This document shows positions 1 to 9,224 of a stretch of 36,086 bases of DNA, piece after piece (positions within the stretch are counted from its first letter, which is position 1; each line of letters starts with the position of its first letter). Below the pieces are notes generated by a model. It had not been told where the DNA came from. It saw nothing but the letters and a program-made list of their open reading frames with translations, and did not search any database. This stretch comes from Triparma columacea (Eukaryota; Sar; Bolidophyceae; Parmales; Triparmaceae). The position numbers and the translations under genes are program-made. The stretch lies in assembly GCA_030267965.1 (NCBI GenBank), contig BRYA01000291.1, positions 1-36,086 of the forward strand. The letters run 5' to 3'.

Positions 1-315
1 TGAACGCGTACATGGACGAGAGGGGGCCTACTTTACTTCGAGGAGTCCCTGGTGGCATATATATCAGGTCACTTTCCCATGCGCTCGAAAGTCAGGTTAG
101 TTCATTTGCCCCCATTGGACCCTTTTTTGACCGACACACTATTGCCCATGACAAATCATGCAATGCTCGGACTAACTCTAAACGTCGCCCCCGAAATTCC
201 GCTAAATCTCTCTCACCTTCATCTCCTCCACACAACCATCTCCACTCGGGACATCTTCCCTCCCCTAAATTTCTCTCCGAATACGCCCCTGTATCCTCTC
301 TCCTTCTCTTTTCGC
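1..315. other. Flank with no supported gene
   Basis: I see no convincing gene here. Short open frames exist on the plus strand, but they are proline/serine-rich, start at weak codons and overlap each other without family-like motifs. The stretch lies downstream of the minus-strand membrane-protein fragment that stops at 316, so it is most simply 3' flank, with the C/T-rich composition common in this genome. Confidence 0.5.
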
Positions 316-1002
316 TTAGTCCTCGCTCAGGTGCTCAGCTAACTTCATGGCGATGAAGCCGCAGGTATAGGACGCTGACATAATTAGGACGACGTTAAAG
401 AGGAACTTCATGAAGCCACTGAAGTAGCTGAAGCCGGCCTCGGCGAGGATGTCGGCCATCAGGTTGTGCGAGGATTGCGTGTAGTGAATGATTGCAATAA
501 GCAGTACTAATGCGAAGGTAGCTCGAAATGAGAGAATCTTGCAGCCCTCTTGAGACAATCCTCCTGGAAAATACGGCTGGCGTTTGGACAAATCGTAATT
601 GGTGCTGAACATCTCTGCCACCTCCTTCTCCGTGACGTCAGGTGGGAAACCCTTCACTAGGACTGCATAGCGGGTTACAGAGGGAGCAGTAAGGTCTCTA
701 GGACGAATGAGACGCCGAGAGAAGGAGTAAGTGTATGGAGCGCACTAGGTTGATAATTTTTGGGTTATATGTGGTTAAAATATATCTCACCTGGCTCTCC
801 TGAACTTGTCTATCGTGTTCACCAGCTTGAAATCGATGAAATAAAGTATGCAGAGCGCGGAGAATGTTGACATTACGCAGAGGAGATAAGCGAGGTCAGA
901 AGTTGCGATGCTCGACCCTAAAATGCAGCGCTTCGTGTCGTCATCGCAGGCAATGTCGTTGCAACTGCCAAACAGCGAGCTTTTGGTAGTAGAATTTGAC
1001 CC
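316..1002 (-). CDS. OSCA/TMEM63-like membrane protein, 5'-incomplete
   Basis: Two exons are supported: 1002..791 (or slightly upstream) and 697..316, joined across a 93-base GTGAG..CCTAG intron that keeps the frame. The first exon holds a Cys-containing segment and one hydrophobic helix, followed by a basic stretch (FRRAR). The second starts with a conserved-looking cytosolic segment (RYAVLVKGFPPDVTEKEV) like the RRM-type loop after the second helix of OSCA/TMEM63 osmosensitive channels, then two more hydrophobic helices and a stop. No ATG is available at the 5' end: the frame runs into the start of the opposite-strand TMEM163-like gene. The family is normally several times longer with about ten or eleven helices, so this is a truncated gene or pseudogene. 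The family call rests on the loop motif alone and is tentative. Confidence 0.4.
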
Positions 1003-1007
1003 CTGAG

Positions 1008-1532
1008 ATGGTTGCAAAGCTGGACTCGAGAGAGAAAAGGGCGAGTATCCTAATTGCCTGCGTCCTCTTTGTTCTGGGTATTACCGTTCTGTCGGTCGCC
1101 GTCGAGCACTTGGTCGAGGAAAGCCATGGGACCAACAACGGTTTGCTCATAGGCTTGTCCTTCCCTAGTGCTGTTGTCTTCAGCGCTCTTGCAGTGGTCA
1201 AGTTCAGAATGGCTGATATGCTTGGAAGCCCGTCCTTCAAGAAGGACGCGATCTGTTCAATGTTTGGTGCAATCCTCAGCATCGGAGTCTTCCTGGGTAC
1301 TTGCATAAAATCAGCAAACGAGGGGGCTTGGTGGATTGACGGAGTTGTCGCAGTCGTCGTTGCCCTGATTTGCATGTGGGTTGGCCTTCGGACGATGCTG
1401 AAGAACGCAGATGAAGGGAACAAGTACTGGACCTACGAATTTTGGGCAAACGGGGAGGAACCCAAGGAGGAGAGGGGCCCGTCAATGGACATGCGCCCCC
1501 ACGCCGAGGCCTCGGATTCGAACGCCATCTGA
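1008..1532 (+). CDS. TMEM163-like transporter, C-terminal four-helix part
   Basis: The frame runs from ATG 1008 to a TGA at 1530-1532, about 174 residues, intronless. It has four hydrophobic helices. Landmarks match the last four helices of TMEM163 (a zinc efflux protein of the cation diffusion facilitator superfamily): a basic lead-in (SREKRASIL), a helix ending in AVVKFRMADML, a DAICSMFGA helix start, then WWIDGVVAVVVALICMWVG, which parallels the family's WYLDGSIGV-type stretch. The first two helices, which carry part of the metal site in the family, are absent. An in-frame stop lies just upstream (990), so either an upstream exon lies outside this stretch or the gene is truncated. It abuts the minus-strand membrane-protein fragment head to head. 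Transport activity of this short form is doubtful. Confidence 0.55.
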   Translation: MVAKLDSREKRASILIACVLFVLGITVLSVAVEHLVEESHGTNNGLLIGLSFPSAVVFSALAVVKFRMADMLGSPSFKKDAICSMFGAILSIGVFLGTCIKSANEGAWWIDGVVAVVVALICMWVGLRTMLKNADEGNKYWTYEFWANGEEPKEERGPSMDMRPHAEASDSNAI

Positions 1533-1595
1533 TTGTATACACGCAAACATAAATCACGTTTTACAGCAAAACAACAACTATAACTTTTCCCTAAC

Positions 1596-4325
1596 CTAAA
1601 GGCGCGGATGCAAACAGATGGACGCCTTCAGGACTTCCCCATCCATCCTGTTGAACACAACCTTGGGAACATTCATGTACTCGAAATGCCCTCCGCCCCC
1701 GCCGACGACACCCACCGCTTTGCAGTTCCTCTTGATCTCGTCCTCATGGAATATGCTGTGCAACAAACTCTTGAGCTCCGTGTTCGACGCAACTGCCTCA
1801 ACAACCACGAGCACCTTCAAACCTCTGGTTAGATCCTCCCGGATCTCGGCAATCAGGTCGTTCTTGTAGCTGTCGGAAGTCCAGAACTGGGCGTCGTCGA
1901 CGACGATTTCACTCAGTGGTCTGAATTGGGGCACAGCCACCTGCTCGAGCCCCCCCCTCTTCTCTTTACGCTCCCCCCCGTCCTCCCCTTCCCCTTCTTT
2001 CGGCCCAAGCGTAATGGAATCCATCTCTGCGTTCATTCCATTCATGATTGCGTCAATGTCAATGGCGAAAGTCGGGTTGTATCCATCCACTGCTGCTTCA
2101 GCGTTTGCGGCCTTATTTTTCATTGCGATTTTCTCCTCTTCCTCCTCCTCCCGCTTTTTTCTTTTCTCAATTTCCTCAAATACCATCCTCTTATGCGCAG
2201 TATCCTCGCCCACTTCCCCCTCCCCCTCCTCCTCTTCCCCCCTCTCCCCTCTCTCCTCCACCTCCTCGGCAACCCTCTCCCCCTTCCACTTGGTCCTCTG
2301 CCTTGTCGGAACCCTCTCAATGTCCTCGACGTGATCGGTACTCCTACCGACGTCAAGAATGACGCCCCCCCCCCCCACAGAACCGCCCTCCGCTCCACCG
2401 CCCCTTAGCAGCGTCTTGGTGTTCTGCAGGAAATCATCTGAGGCGAACACGAGAGTTTACGAGTTACTGTGTGAGAATGGCTTCTAGTTATTGACACGGG
2501 CTTACTGTATAGTGTCTACTATATCGGATCTTACCCAGCGACACGGCCCCTCTGCCCCCCTTGATCCTCGAGTCAACCACTGCTCTATTTGTTAGCTCTT
2601 TCTCCGTCTTTTTCTCCTTTGCCCTGATTTTTTTGGCCCCCTCCTCCGCAAGCTTTGCCTCCTCAATGAGCTTCCTGTTGAAACTGTACCTGTAGTGACA
2701 ACTCCTACAAACGGAGACCCCGTCGTACAACCTGTTCCTGTCGCGCATGGAAATTTTGGACATCATGACTTGCTCGAGCGAGAATATATTGACCCCAAGC
2801 ATCGCGTTGATGGCCGAAGTAGATGAGGAGGCCGCCCTCATCCTGACAAAGTTGTGATTGTTCTGTTCCAGGAGCTCCTGGACCTGCCTCGTCATTAACA
2901 CATCCTTGTAGGCAATCTCATGAAGCATTCCTTCATTTGGGTAAAGAATTTTGTCTTCGTCCCGAAGCAACTCGTGGCAGTATTCCCCCCCGCACCTGCT
3001 GGCAATCTTCTTGTTCGTCTTCAGCTGCTGCAGCTCTTCGTAGTCGTGCTCCAGGGTGTTCTCCTCATTGGGGTCTTCGTCAGGGTATTCGTCCTGATTC
3101 TCAGCTTTGCCATCGAGAGGGGGAGCAACAACAGGCTGGTGGATCTTGTCCCTCAACTCAAAGGCCTTGACCTGCAAGAACCACCACTTCTGGTTTCTAT
3201 CTAGGACAAAGTCACCCGCGAGCATCTTAAACCTAACGTTTAGGCTCCTCTCGGAGACATGGACAAACTTATCGAGCAGCTGGCGCGGTTCCGCCCACGA
3301 CTTGCTGCTCGCAGACTTGACGATGCTGCAGGTGTTGGGATTTTTACTATTGGTCACAAAGGCGTCCGTATCGTTAATAACGTAACTGAAACCTTCCGTT
3401 CCCGTATCTTCCTTGTGCTTGAAGACGACCCTGACGATCCACGCCTGGTTTCCCCGGGGTTTGACATATTTCTGAATGCAAACAGCGCTGCGATGATCGT
3501 TTGGTGAGCGATGCGTCTTATATATTGACGTTTCAACCATTCTCACCTGTTCATTGGATCCGAAACCCCAGCTCCTCCAAGAATGCCAGCCAGTTCGGAC
3601 TGCAGCTCCTTGGAATCGTGGATCAAGGTGTGTTGGTTGAAATTGTGTTCGCTGTTGCTCCTCTTCACAATGGCAACAGGCGAAGAGGATGACTGCACGA
3701 CGTCGCCCTTGTTGAGGAGCTTCAAGACGATGGTCTTCTTGTCCTTGTCAGGGACGCCCCCGACGTCGTAAATTTTGATCTTTCGATTACACACGAACGT
3801 CAGCACATTTTGGAAAAGGTAAACCGTCGGGGGGGTACGAATGGGGTTCGTCGACGTTGAGCTTGCAGTGAGGAGAGTTGCCCCAAACTGCAACCTGGGT
3901 CTCAAGTCCGTTGACTTGTAGCTGAGGGTCTCGAATGAGCACGCAGATGATAAAGAAGAAAACAACTTATGGGTTCTAGCCTGTATACTGTCCGGCGCAG
4001 ACTGCACCTTCCGCATGGAGCCTCTCCCATCATCTTTCCAGGTCGCATTCTTTGGAGATGTTGAGAAAGAGTAACCAAACTGCCTCACCATCCTCTCCTT
4101 CATCTTTGGATCGAGAACACCATTTAACCACTTGTCGAAACTATGCGCGTTGTTTTCGTGGGATCGTCTGGGACCCCTCTTCTTTGTTCCCTTATGCTTT
4201 CGAGGGTTTGGTCTTTTATTTGTTATGTCTGGCAAAAGCGCCCGACCGTCGATATGAGAGTAGTCCGGCCTTCTCATCCCAGTCGAAAAGCTGTGCTGGG
4301 CCAAGTCGGTTTGAAGGTGGCTCAT
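1596..4325 (-). CDS. Unrecognised large protein with WWFLQVKAF motif
   Basis: Three exons join in frame to about 857 residues: 4325..3547, 3487..2535 and 2437..1596. The introns are GTGAGAATGG..ATCGCAG (59 bases) and GTAAG..CCTCAG (97 bases). The N-terminus (ATG at 4325) is basic and disordered-looking. The middle is well-folded in character: VCIQKYVKPRGNQAWIVRVV, then FVLDRNQKWWFLQVKAFE, and two Cys pairs (CGGEYC and VCRSCHYRY) that could bind zinc. A Lys/Glu-rich helix follows (about residues 525-560), then a Gly/Glu-rich low-complexity stretch encoded by poly-C/poly-purine runs, and a compact C-terminal end (EIVVDDAQFW ... VLVVVEAVAS). I do not recognise the family and assign no function. 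The same-strand TMX3-like gene lies only about 140 bases upstream. Confidence 0.7.
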
Positions 4326-4467
4326 CCTCAGACTCTTCCTAACTTTGTTGAAATTTGACAACGAATGAATGAATCGAAATTGTGTGAATGAATCAAGAAA
4401 AATTTGAGAACTATTTGAGTGCCCACCACTTTCCACCCCACCGTGATTTCTTCTCCTCCCCCAGCAT

Positions 4468-5830
4468 CTACTTTTCCTTCTTGGTTTCGACCTGCGCAGC
4501 TTCGTCCTTCTTCCCTTCTCCCTTCCCCTCAGCTCCACTCTCCCCCTCCTTGGCATCCGTGGCGCCCCCCCCCCCCTCCTCTTGGAAGGGTTCGTCGAAA
4601 AAGACGACCCAGATGAGCAGCAAGAATGGAACAAACACTATGCAGCTCCAGGGCAGGTACTTTTTGAAGAGGTCAACGAGCTCCCCGAATCCGCCCTGGC
4701 TCCCACCCTTGCTGTACGAAGATTCCTTGGCCTTGCCCGCCTGAACGTCCCGGAGGAATTCTGTGACGTCCTTGCCTTCCTCCATGACCCAGTATTTCTT
4801 CCTGTCGTTGTCGAAAACAAAGTATTGGTCCTCGCCCTTTTGGACCTCCTCAAAGCCATCAAGCCAACCAACAAAGGCCACGCGGTCAATGGTCGCAAAA
4901 ACGTACTTAGCCTCGCTCCTGCTCTCCCTGGCAATCTCCAGCATGCGCCCTGCGGCCTCGGAGTTGTCAGCCTTGATGGCGGCAATCATGAGCGGCAGGC
5001 CAGCCCCGACAGCCTTGCTGAACGTTTCTCCATTTATCTGAACCAAAGTGGGCAGGTTCGTCTTCTTCACGAAGTCGTCCCACTTCGAGGAGTCGCCTTC
5101 GCACATGGGCTCTTCCCCAGCCTCGACTTTGCACAGCTTCTTGGCAGCCCCCTCTCCAACCACCCTCCCGAAGGAAGTGTCCATTTTGTACTTTTCTGCG
5201 ACCTGCGACGACGGCGAGGGGAGAGGAGTGGGGGTAAGGGGTTGAGGAAGGGGGGTTGGATTAGAGATTTCAATTGTGTTACCGTAAGACTTCACTCTTC
5301 CTTTGCACTTCGTCCATTCTCACCTTCAACCCCGCCTCACTCTCAGTCCCGTCAAAGACGTACACTACCGAGCTGGAACCAAAGTGCGCAACCTTCCCTA
5401 CATCTGTGATGGCATCCTCGGTCAGCTTCTTCCCGTAGCTCATCAAGCCCTCCTTGGTCCTTCCCCCCTTGTGCAGGAAGTCTTCTCCCTTGTACCTCCA
5501 GTAAATGGTGGGGAAACCCTTTACCTTGAACTGGTCGCCGAGGCCCCTGTGGGCGGTGGCATCAATTGTTCCCACGGCAATGAGGTCATTGCTCTCGTCC
5601 GCGGCGATCGTCTCCAGCACAGGAGCCAGCTTCTTGCAGTGCCCGCACCAGGGGGCGTAGAAGTCCAACAGCCAGACGGGCACGGTGTCCTCGGAATTCT
5701 TCATGATAGCGTTGAAGTTGTTCCCAGTGAGAACGTTGATCTGCGAGAAAAAAGGAGATCGCTCTTCCGCACATGCGACTCCAATTAGTAGGAGCAGCAA
5801 AGAAAGGAGTTGAGCAAGAAGTTTCAACAT
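4468..5830 (-). CDS. TMX3-like ER membrane thioredoxin/PDI
   Basis: Two exons, 5830..5324 and 5202..4468, join phase 0 across a 121-base GTGAGAATGG..TCGTCGCAG intron, giving about 413 residues. A signal peptide occupies residues 1-20. A thioredoxin domain follows with FYAPWCGHCKK (CGHC at about 62-65) and the cis-proline loop KGFPTIYW (P107). After a long luminal part there is one membrane helix near residues 350-370 (SCIVFVPFLLLIWVVFF) and an acidic/basic cytosolic tail ending KKEK, a KKXX-type ER retrieval signal. This order (signal, one Trx domain, helix, KKXX) is that of TMX3, about 454 residues in humans. It is expected to act as a dithiol oxidase/isomerase in the ER lumen. A frame reading past the donor into GTGAGAATGG would wrongly add about a dozen residues. 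Family is sure; exact orthology is not. Confidence 0.88.
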
Positions 5831-6173
5831 TCTGCGGATTTGGAAGCAGCTGGGGTGAGCTGATGGGACATAAAATATAATACGGAAGGACAACGCGGAA
5901 ATGTGGCGACGAAATCCAGCAGCTGGCATGAAATGCTGGAAAAACAGGGACGAAGATCCGTCGTGGCACGTGAAAGTCAATTATTTCACCCAAATTGGAT
6001 AGCAGATCGAATCTAAGCGGAGCATAGGACGCTTTTACGGCATGAATTGTCGTGTACGGCAGGATAAAGCACTAGGAGGAATTTACGCACATTTTGATTC
6101 AAATTCCAAATTGAAGACCTTTTGCACATTAAAAGCCCTCATTTCCCTCCACGCGGAGATTTGAAGGACAAAC
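5831..6173. promoter_or_regulatory. Divergent intergenic region, TMX3-like / CCDC61
   Basis: These 343 bases separate the start codons of two divergent genes and must hold both 5'UTRs and promoters. I see no clear TATA box or repeated motif. The TMX3-like frame stays open some way upstream of ATG 5830, but the signal peptide starts cleanly at that ATG. Confidence 0.4.
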
Positions 6174-7873
6174 ATGCCTTCTCCATTACCATTACCCACA
6201 CAGACAACCCTCCAGCTGACTTCATCTTCAGATGTTCCTTATGCGCTGAGTATTTCCTCCTCCTCCGAGGTCTCTCCTATACTTCGCCTCAATTTAACAT
6301 CCCCCTCGACGTCCCTTCGCTGGTCTGGTGAATTTCAGGCCTCTTATGTTGAAGATTTGACCCGAAAGGCCGGTAACTACAAGAAAATGGCCGTATTTCT
6401 CACCATGCTCACTTCAAAGTCCAGCACGACCAACATTGATGTCTTGACTTTGTCCGAGTTGAAGAGCATGAAGCAGAAGTCGTCCTCGAAGCCCCACCCT
6501 TCTACATCGTCATCCGCAGACAGCGGCCGCCGCTACGTCATACTGACCTATGTTGGCGAGTTTGACAAGGTTCACTATCCTCTTCCTCTCAAGGTTGCCG
6601 AGGACGACATCAGCCCTGCCGAAACCCAGGTGGACTTGCTGAGGTACGAGGTCAACCAGAAGGATGAGGAGATACGCCGCCTGAACGAGGACCTTGCGGC
6701 CGCCCTGACGAGGATGGAGTCCACAGAGGCGGCTGCTGTGGACTCCCCCCCCCCCCCTCCCCACTCTGGAAACGTTGGCGACTTGAAGCGCAAGAACGCC
6801 TCTTTGAGAAGGAAGCTGACCGCCATGGAGGCAGCGTTTTTAGAGGAGACGAAGAGAAATAAGAAGGAGATCAGGGAGCTCAAAGCCTCCATAGCCTCCG
6901 TCTCCCAGGAATCCAAGGGCGAGAATAAAATCGAGCAACTTCGCCGCAAGCTTTCGTCTCTATCTAGCGCTCTCAGGAAGGAGCGCGAAAATCACAGCCG
7001 GACGAAGAACGGGGCCACCATCAAGCTGACGAGGCTGAGGGAGGAGCTCGAGAGGGTCAAGAGCGAGGTGAGAATGCGACGACGGGGAGGAGGGGGGGAG
7101 GAGGGGGGGAGGAGGGGGGGGGCGAAACAGCGACAACAACAACTAATCGAAACCCCTTTTATCGCTGCTCATCGCAGAATGAGAGCCTCCAGAGGGGCAG
7201 GAAGGCCGACAGGGCCAAGAGGGAGAGGATCGGAAGGAGCACGACGCCCAGGGACAGAAGGAGGGCCGGGAATAACGCCAGCTACGATCGACCCACAAGT
7301 GCGAGCAGGAGCGCGAGGAGCAGTGCCAGGACCCCCAGCACCGGGGGGAGCAGCAGGCGAGGAGGAGATAGCTCCAAGAGGGAGGCTAGGAGCAGGTCCA
7401 ACAGTAGCACGAGGAGCGCCCCGAGGTTCGACCCCACTGAGTATGTGAGAGAAAAGGCGAGGAAGGAGGAAGAGAGAAGAAAGAGAAGAGCCTGGGAGAA
7501 CTCCCCAGCTAGGAGCGTTGACAGCAGGGGGAGCAGAGGGAGCATGAGGTCGGTCGATAGCAGGGGTTCTCGGGGGAGCACAAGGTCCGCGGAGAGCAGG
7601 GGAAGGAGAGAGAGGGGCGCTGTTAAGCAGAGCGGAGGAGGGAAGAGGGGTTCGAAGAAGAAGTCGCGGGAGAGAAAATCAGACAACCGCAAAAACAACG
7701 AAAACCTCGCGCCACCGCAAATTAAGAACTATGCGAGGCAGCAGCAATCGAAGGGGGGGAAGAACGAGGAGGCGGGAGAGAACGTGCAAGGGGAAATCAA
7801 GGACATTAACAAGCGACTCCAGGATTTGCAGACCTTCATCAACCAGGCAAACGGGGGGGGGAAAGTCGCGTAA
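6174..7873 (+). CDS. CCDC61: CCDC61/VFL3 basal-body protein
   Basis: Two exons, 6174..7067 and 7178..7873, join phase 0 over a 110-base intron (GTGAGAATGCG..CTCATCGCAG), giving about 529 residues against about 512 in human CCDC61. The N-terminal head has the family's signature order: WSGEFQASYVEDLTRKAGN, a VFLTML helix, LTLSELKSMK, then RRYVILTYVGEFDKVHYPLPL. This is the XRCC4/SAS6-like head. A long coiled coil follows (about 155-298). A Ser/Arg-rich linker leads to the conserved FDPTEYVREK motif and a C-terminal helix (INKRLQDLQTFI). CCDC61/VFL3 links basal bodies to microtubule rootlets and sets their orientation, so its presence implies a flagellated stage. Two poly-C/poly-G runs sit in coding and intronic sequence. 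Confidence 0.92.
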
Positions 7874-7966
7874 ATAGATTTAGACGCCGGGGGTAATAAC
7901 GGGGGTAATAGAAAAATACAACTTCTTGTACTTGAAAAATGATAGGTTAGCGATAACCCTCTACCG

Positions 7967-8767
7967 TCATTTGTACCACCACTTGTTCTTGCTCTCCTCT
8001 TGTATCATCTCCCACTCTCCCTCGTTTACGAAATCTGGCTTTCCCCAGACCTCCTCCTTCTCCCCCACGTCCAAACATTCGTCCACGATTATCCCCGTAG
8101 CGTGGAGCATAAGTCTCTCGGCTTCCGAACCCCCGTACCTCTCGTCCCCGATGATCGGCGACCCCAGTGCCTTTAGAGTTACCCTCAGCTGATGTGTGAG
8201 GCCAGTAAGCGGCCTCATCAGCACTATCCTCCTCCCGTCTGTAGTAGACCCCAGATCCTTGAACTTAGTCCGAGAGAGGGGGGGGGAAGAGTCCTTGGTG
8301 AGCTTGTAGCTCCCGCCCCTCGTCTTCCTTATAGTGCCGCTAATTGTGCCCATTTTTTTGGATGGCTTCTTGGAGACTAGAGCGACGTAAAATTTCGTGA
8401 TCAGGTCAGAACCGTCCCTTTCCCTATTCTGGAATCCACGGGCAATCTACGCGCAGAGGGGAGGGGAGAGGAGTAAGTGAAAGTGCGTGGAAGGAGCGTC
8501 AAACCCCTCCAAAAACCTTACCTTGCCAGCGGATTCGCTGCTCGTCGGAAGGATAACAAGACCGCTCGTCGGAGTGTCCAGCCTGTGCACCAGGTGGCAA
8601 GACCCTCCACCCAGTTGCTCCTGCTCGCGAACAATTTGAAGAAGGGAATCCTCTCCATGCATGGGGACACCAGAAGGCTTGGAAACGACTATGTAGGAGG
8701 GACTGCGGTAGACCACCGGGACATATACCAGGAGGAAGGCACGGAGAGAGAAGACTATCAGGTTCAT
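7967..8767 (-). CDS. RluA-family pseudouridine synthase
   Basis: Two exons, 8767..8522 and 8446..7967, join phase 0 across a 75-base GTAAGG..CGCGTAG intron, giving about 241 residues. Motifs in order: YIVVSKPSGVPMHG (family motif I), VHRLDTPTSGLVI with the catalytic Asp at about residue 64 of the HRLD motif, and RPLTGLTHQLRVTLKALGSPIIGDERYGG (the RTGRTHQIRVH/GD.YG motif), then LMLHATGI. The enzyme isomerises uridine to pseudouridine in rRNA or tRNA; the target cannot be told from sequence. I chose ATG 8767 because a hydrophobic leader (LIVFSLRAFLLVYVPVV) follows and may be an organelle-targeting or anchor segment. An upstream in-frame ATG at 8968 would add about 67 residues without family similarity. 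Confidence 0.87.
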
Positions 8768-9224
8768 TATTCGGATGAAAGAAATTTTACAAGGAAAGGA
8801 CTCCAGCCAAAAATAAGTCAGTTTGACACAAGAAAAAGGTGAAGCGGACAGTGATTTACACTCATAATACTCTGAAGGCTCCCTCCGCGTCCTCTTTACG
8901 TTTTGAATCCCAAAAAATGCGAAGGAAACAAGATAACCCTCATAAGGTGTTTCCTCCCCGGGACTCATGCTTTCATTGTTTTCGTCTCATATACGTGATA
9001 ATACTACTTCAGGCCCGTTTTCGTATGGAATTTGTAATACGTTAAGTGTGATTATGGGGGCAAAGATCCCGCCATTGACGCCACAGTGAACATTTTGAGG
9101 GTCTCTCCCTCTCCCAGTCCCGATACCCTACTTATTAACCCTATCTTCTCTGCCTGTCTTAATATTAGCTAGTAGCACAAGATCCCCTGATTCTACAGAA
9201 AGAAACAGGATCAGGAGCAGGGGC
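8768..9224. promoter_or_regulatory. Divergent intergenic region, RluA / C2HC-CW gene
   Basis: This stretch of 457 bases holds the 5' ends of two divergent genes. The minus-strand frame stays open to 8968, so part may be 5'UTR or an extended N-terminus of the pseudouridine synthase. I see no TATA box or repeat. Confidence 0.35.

Noticed and set aside
12..356. Plus-strand open frames at the left edge
   Set aside because: Low-complexity, overlapping frames with weak starts and no motifs; one overlaps the end of the better supported minus-strand gene.
5279..5323. Continuation of the TMX3-like first exon to the stop at 5281
   Set aside because: The sequence after the codon for Lys at 5324 is GTGAGAATGG, the local donor consensus, and splicing there restores the frame exactly to VAEKYKMDTS.
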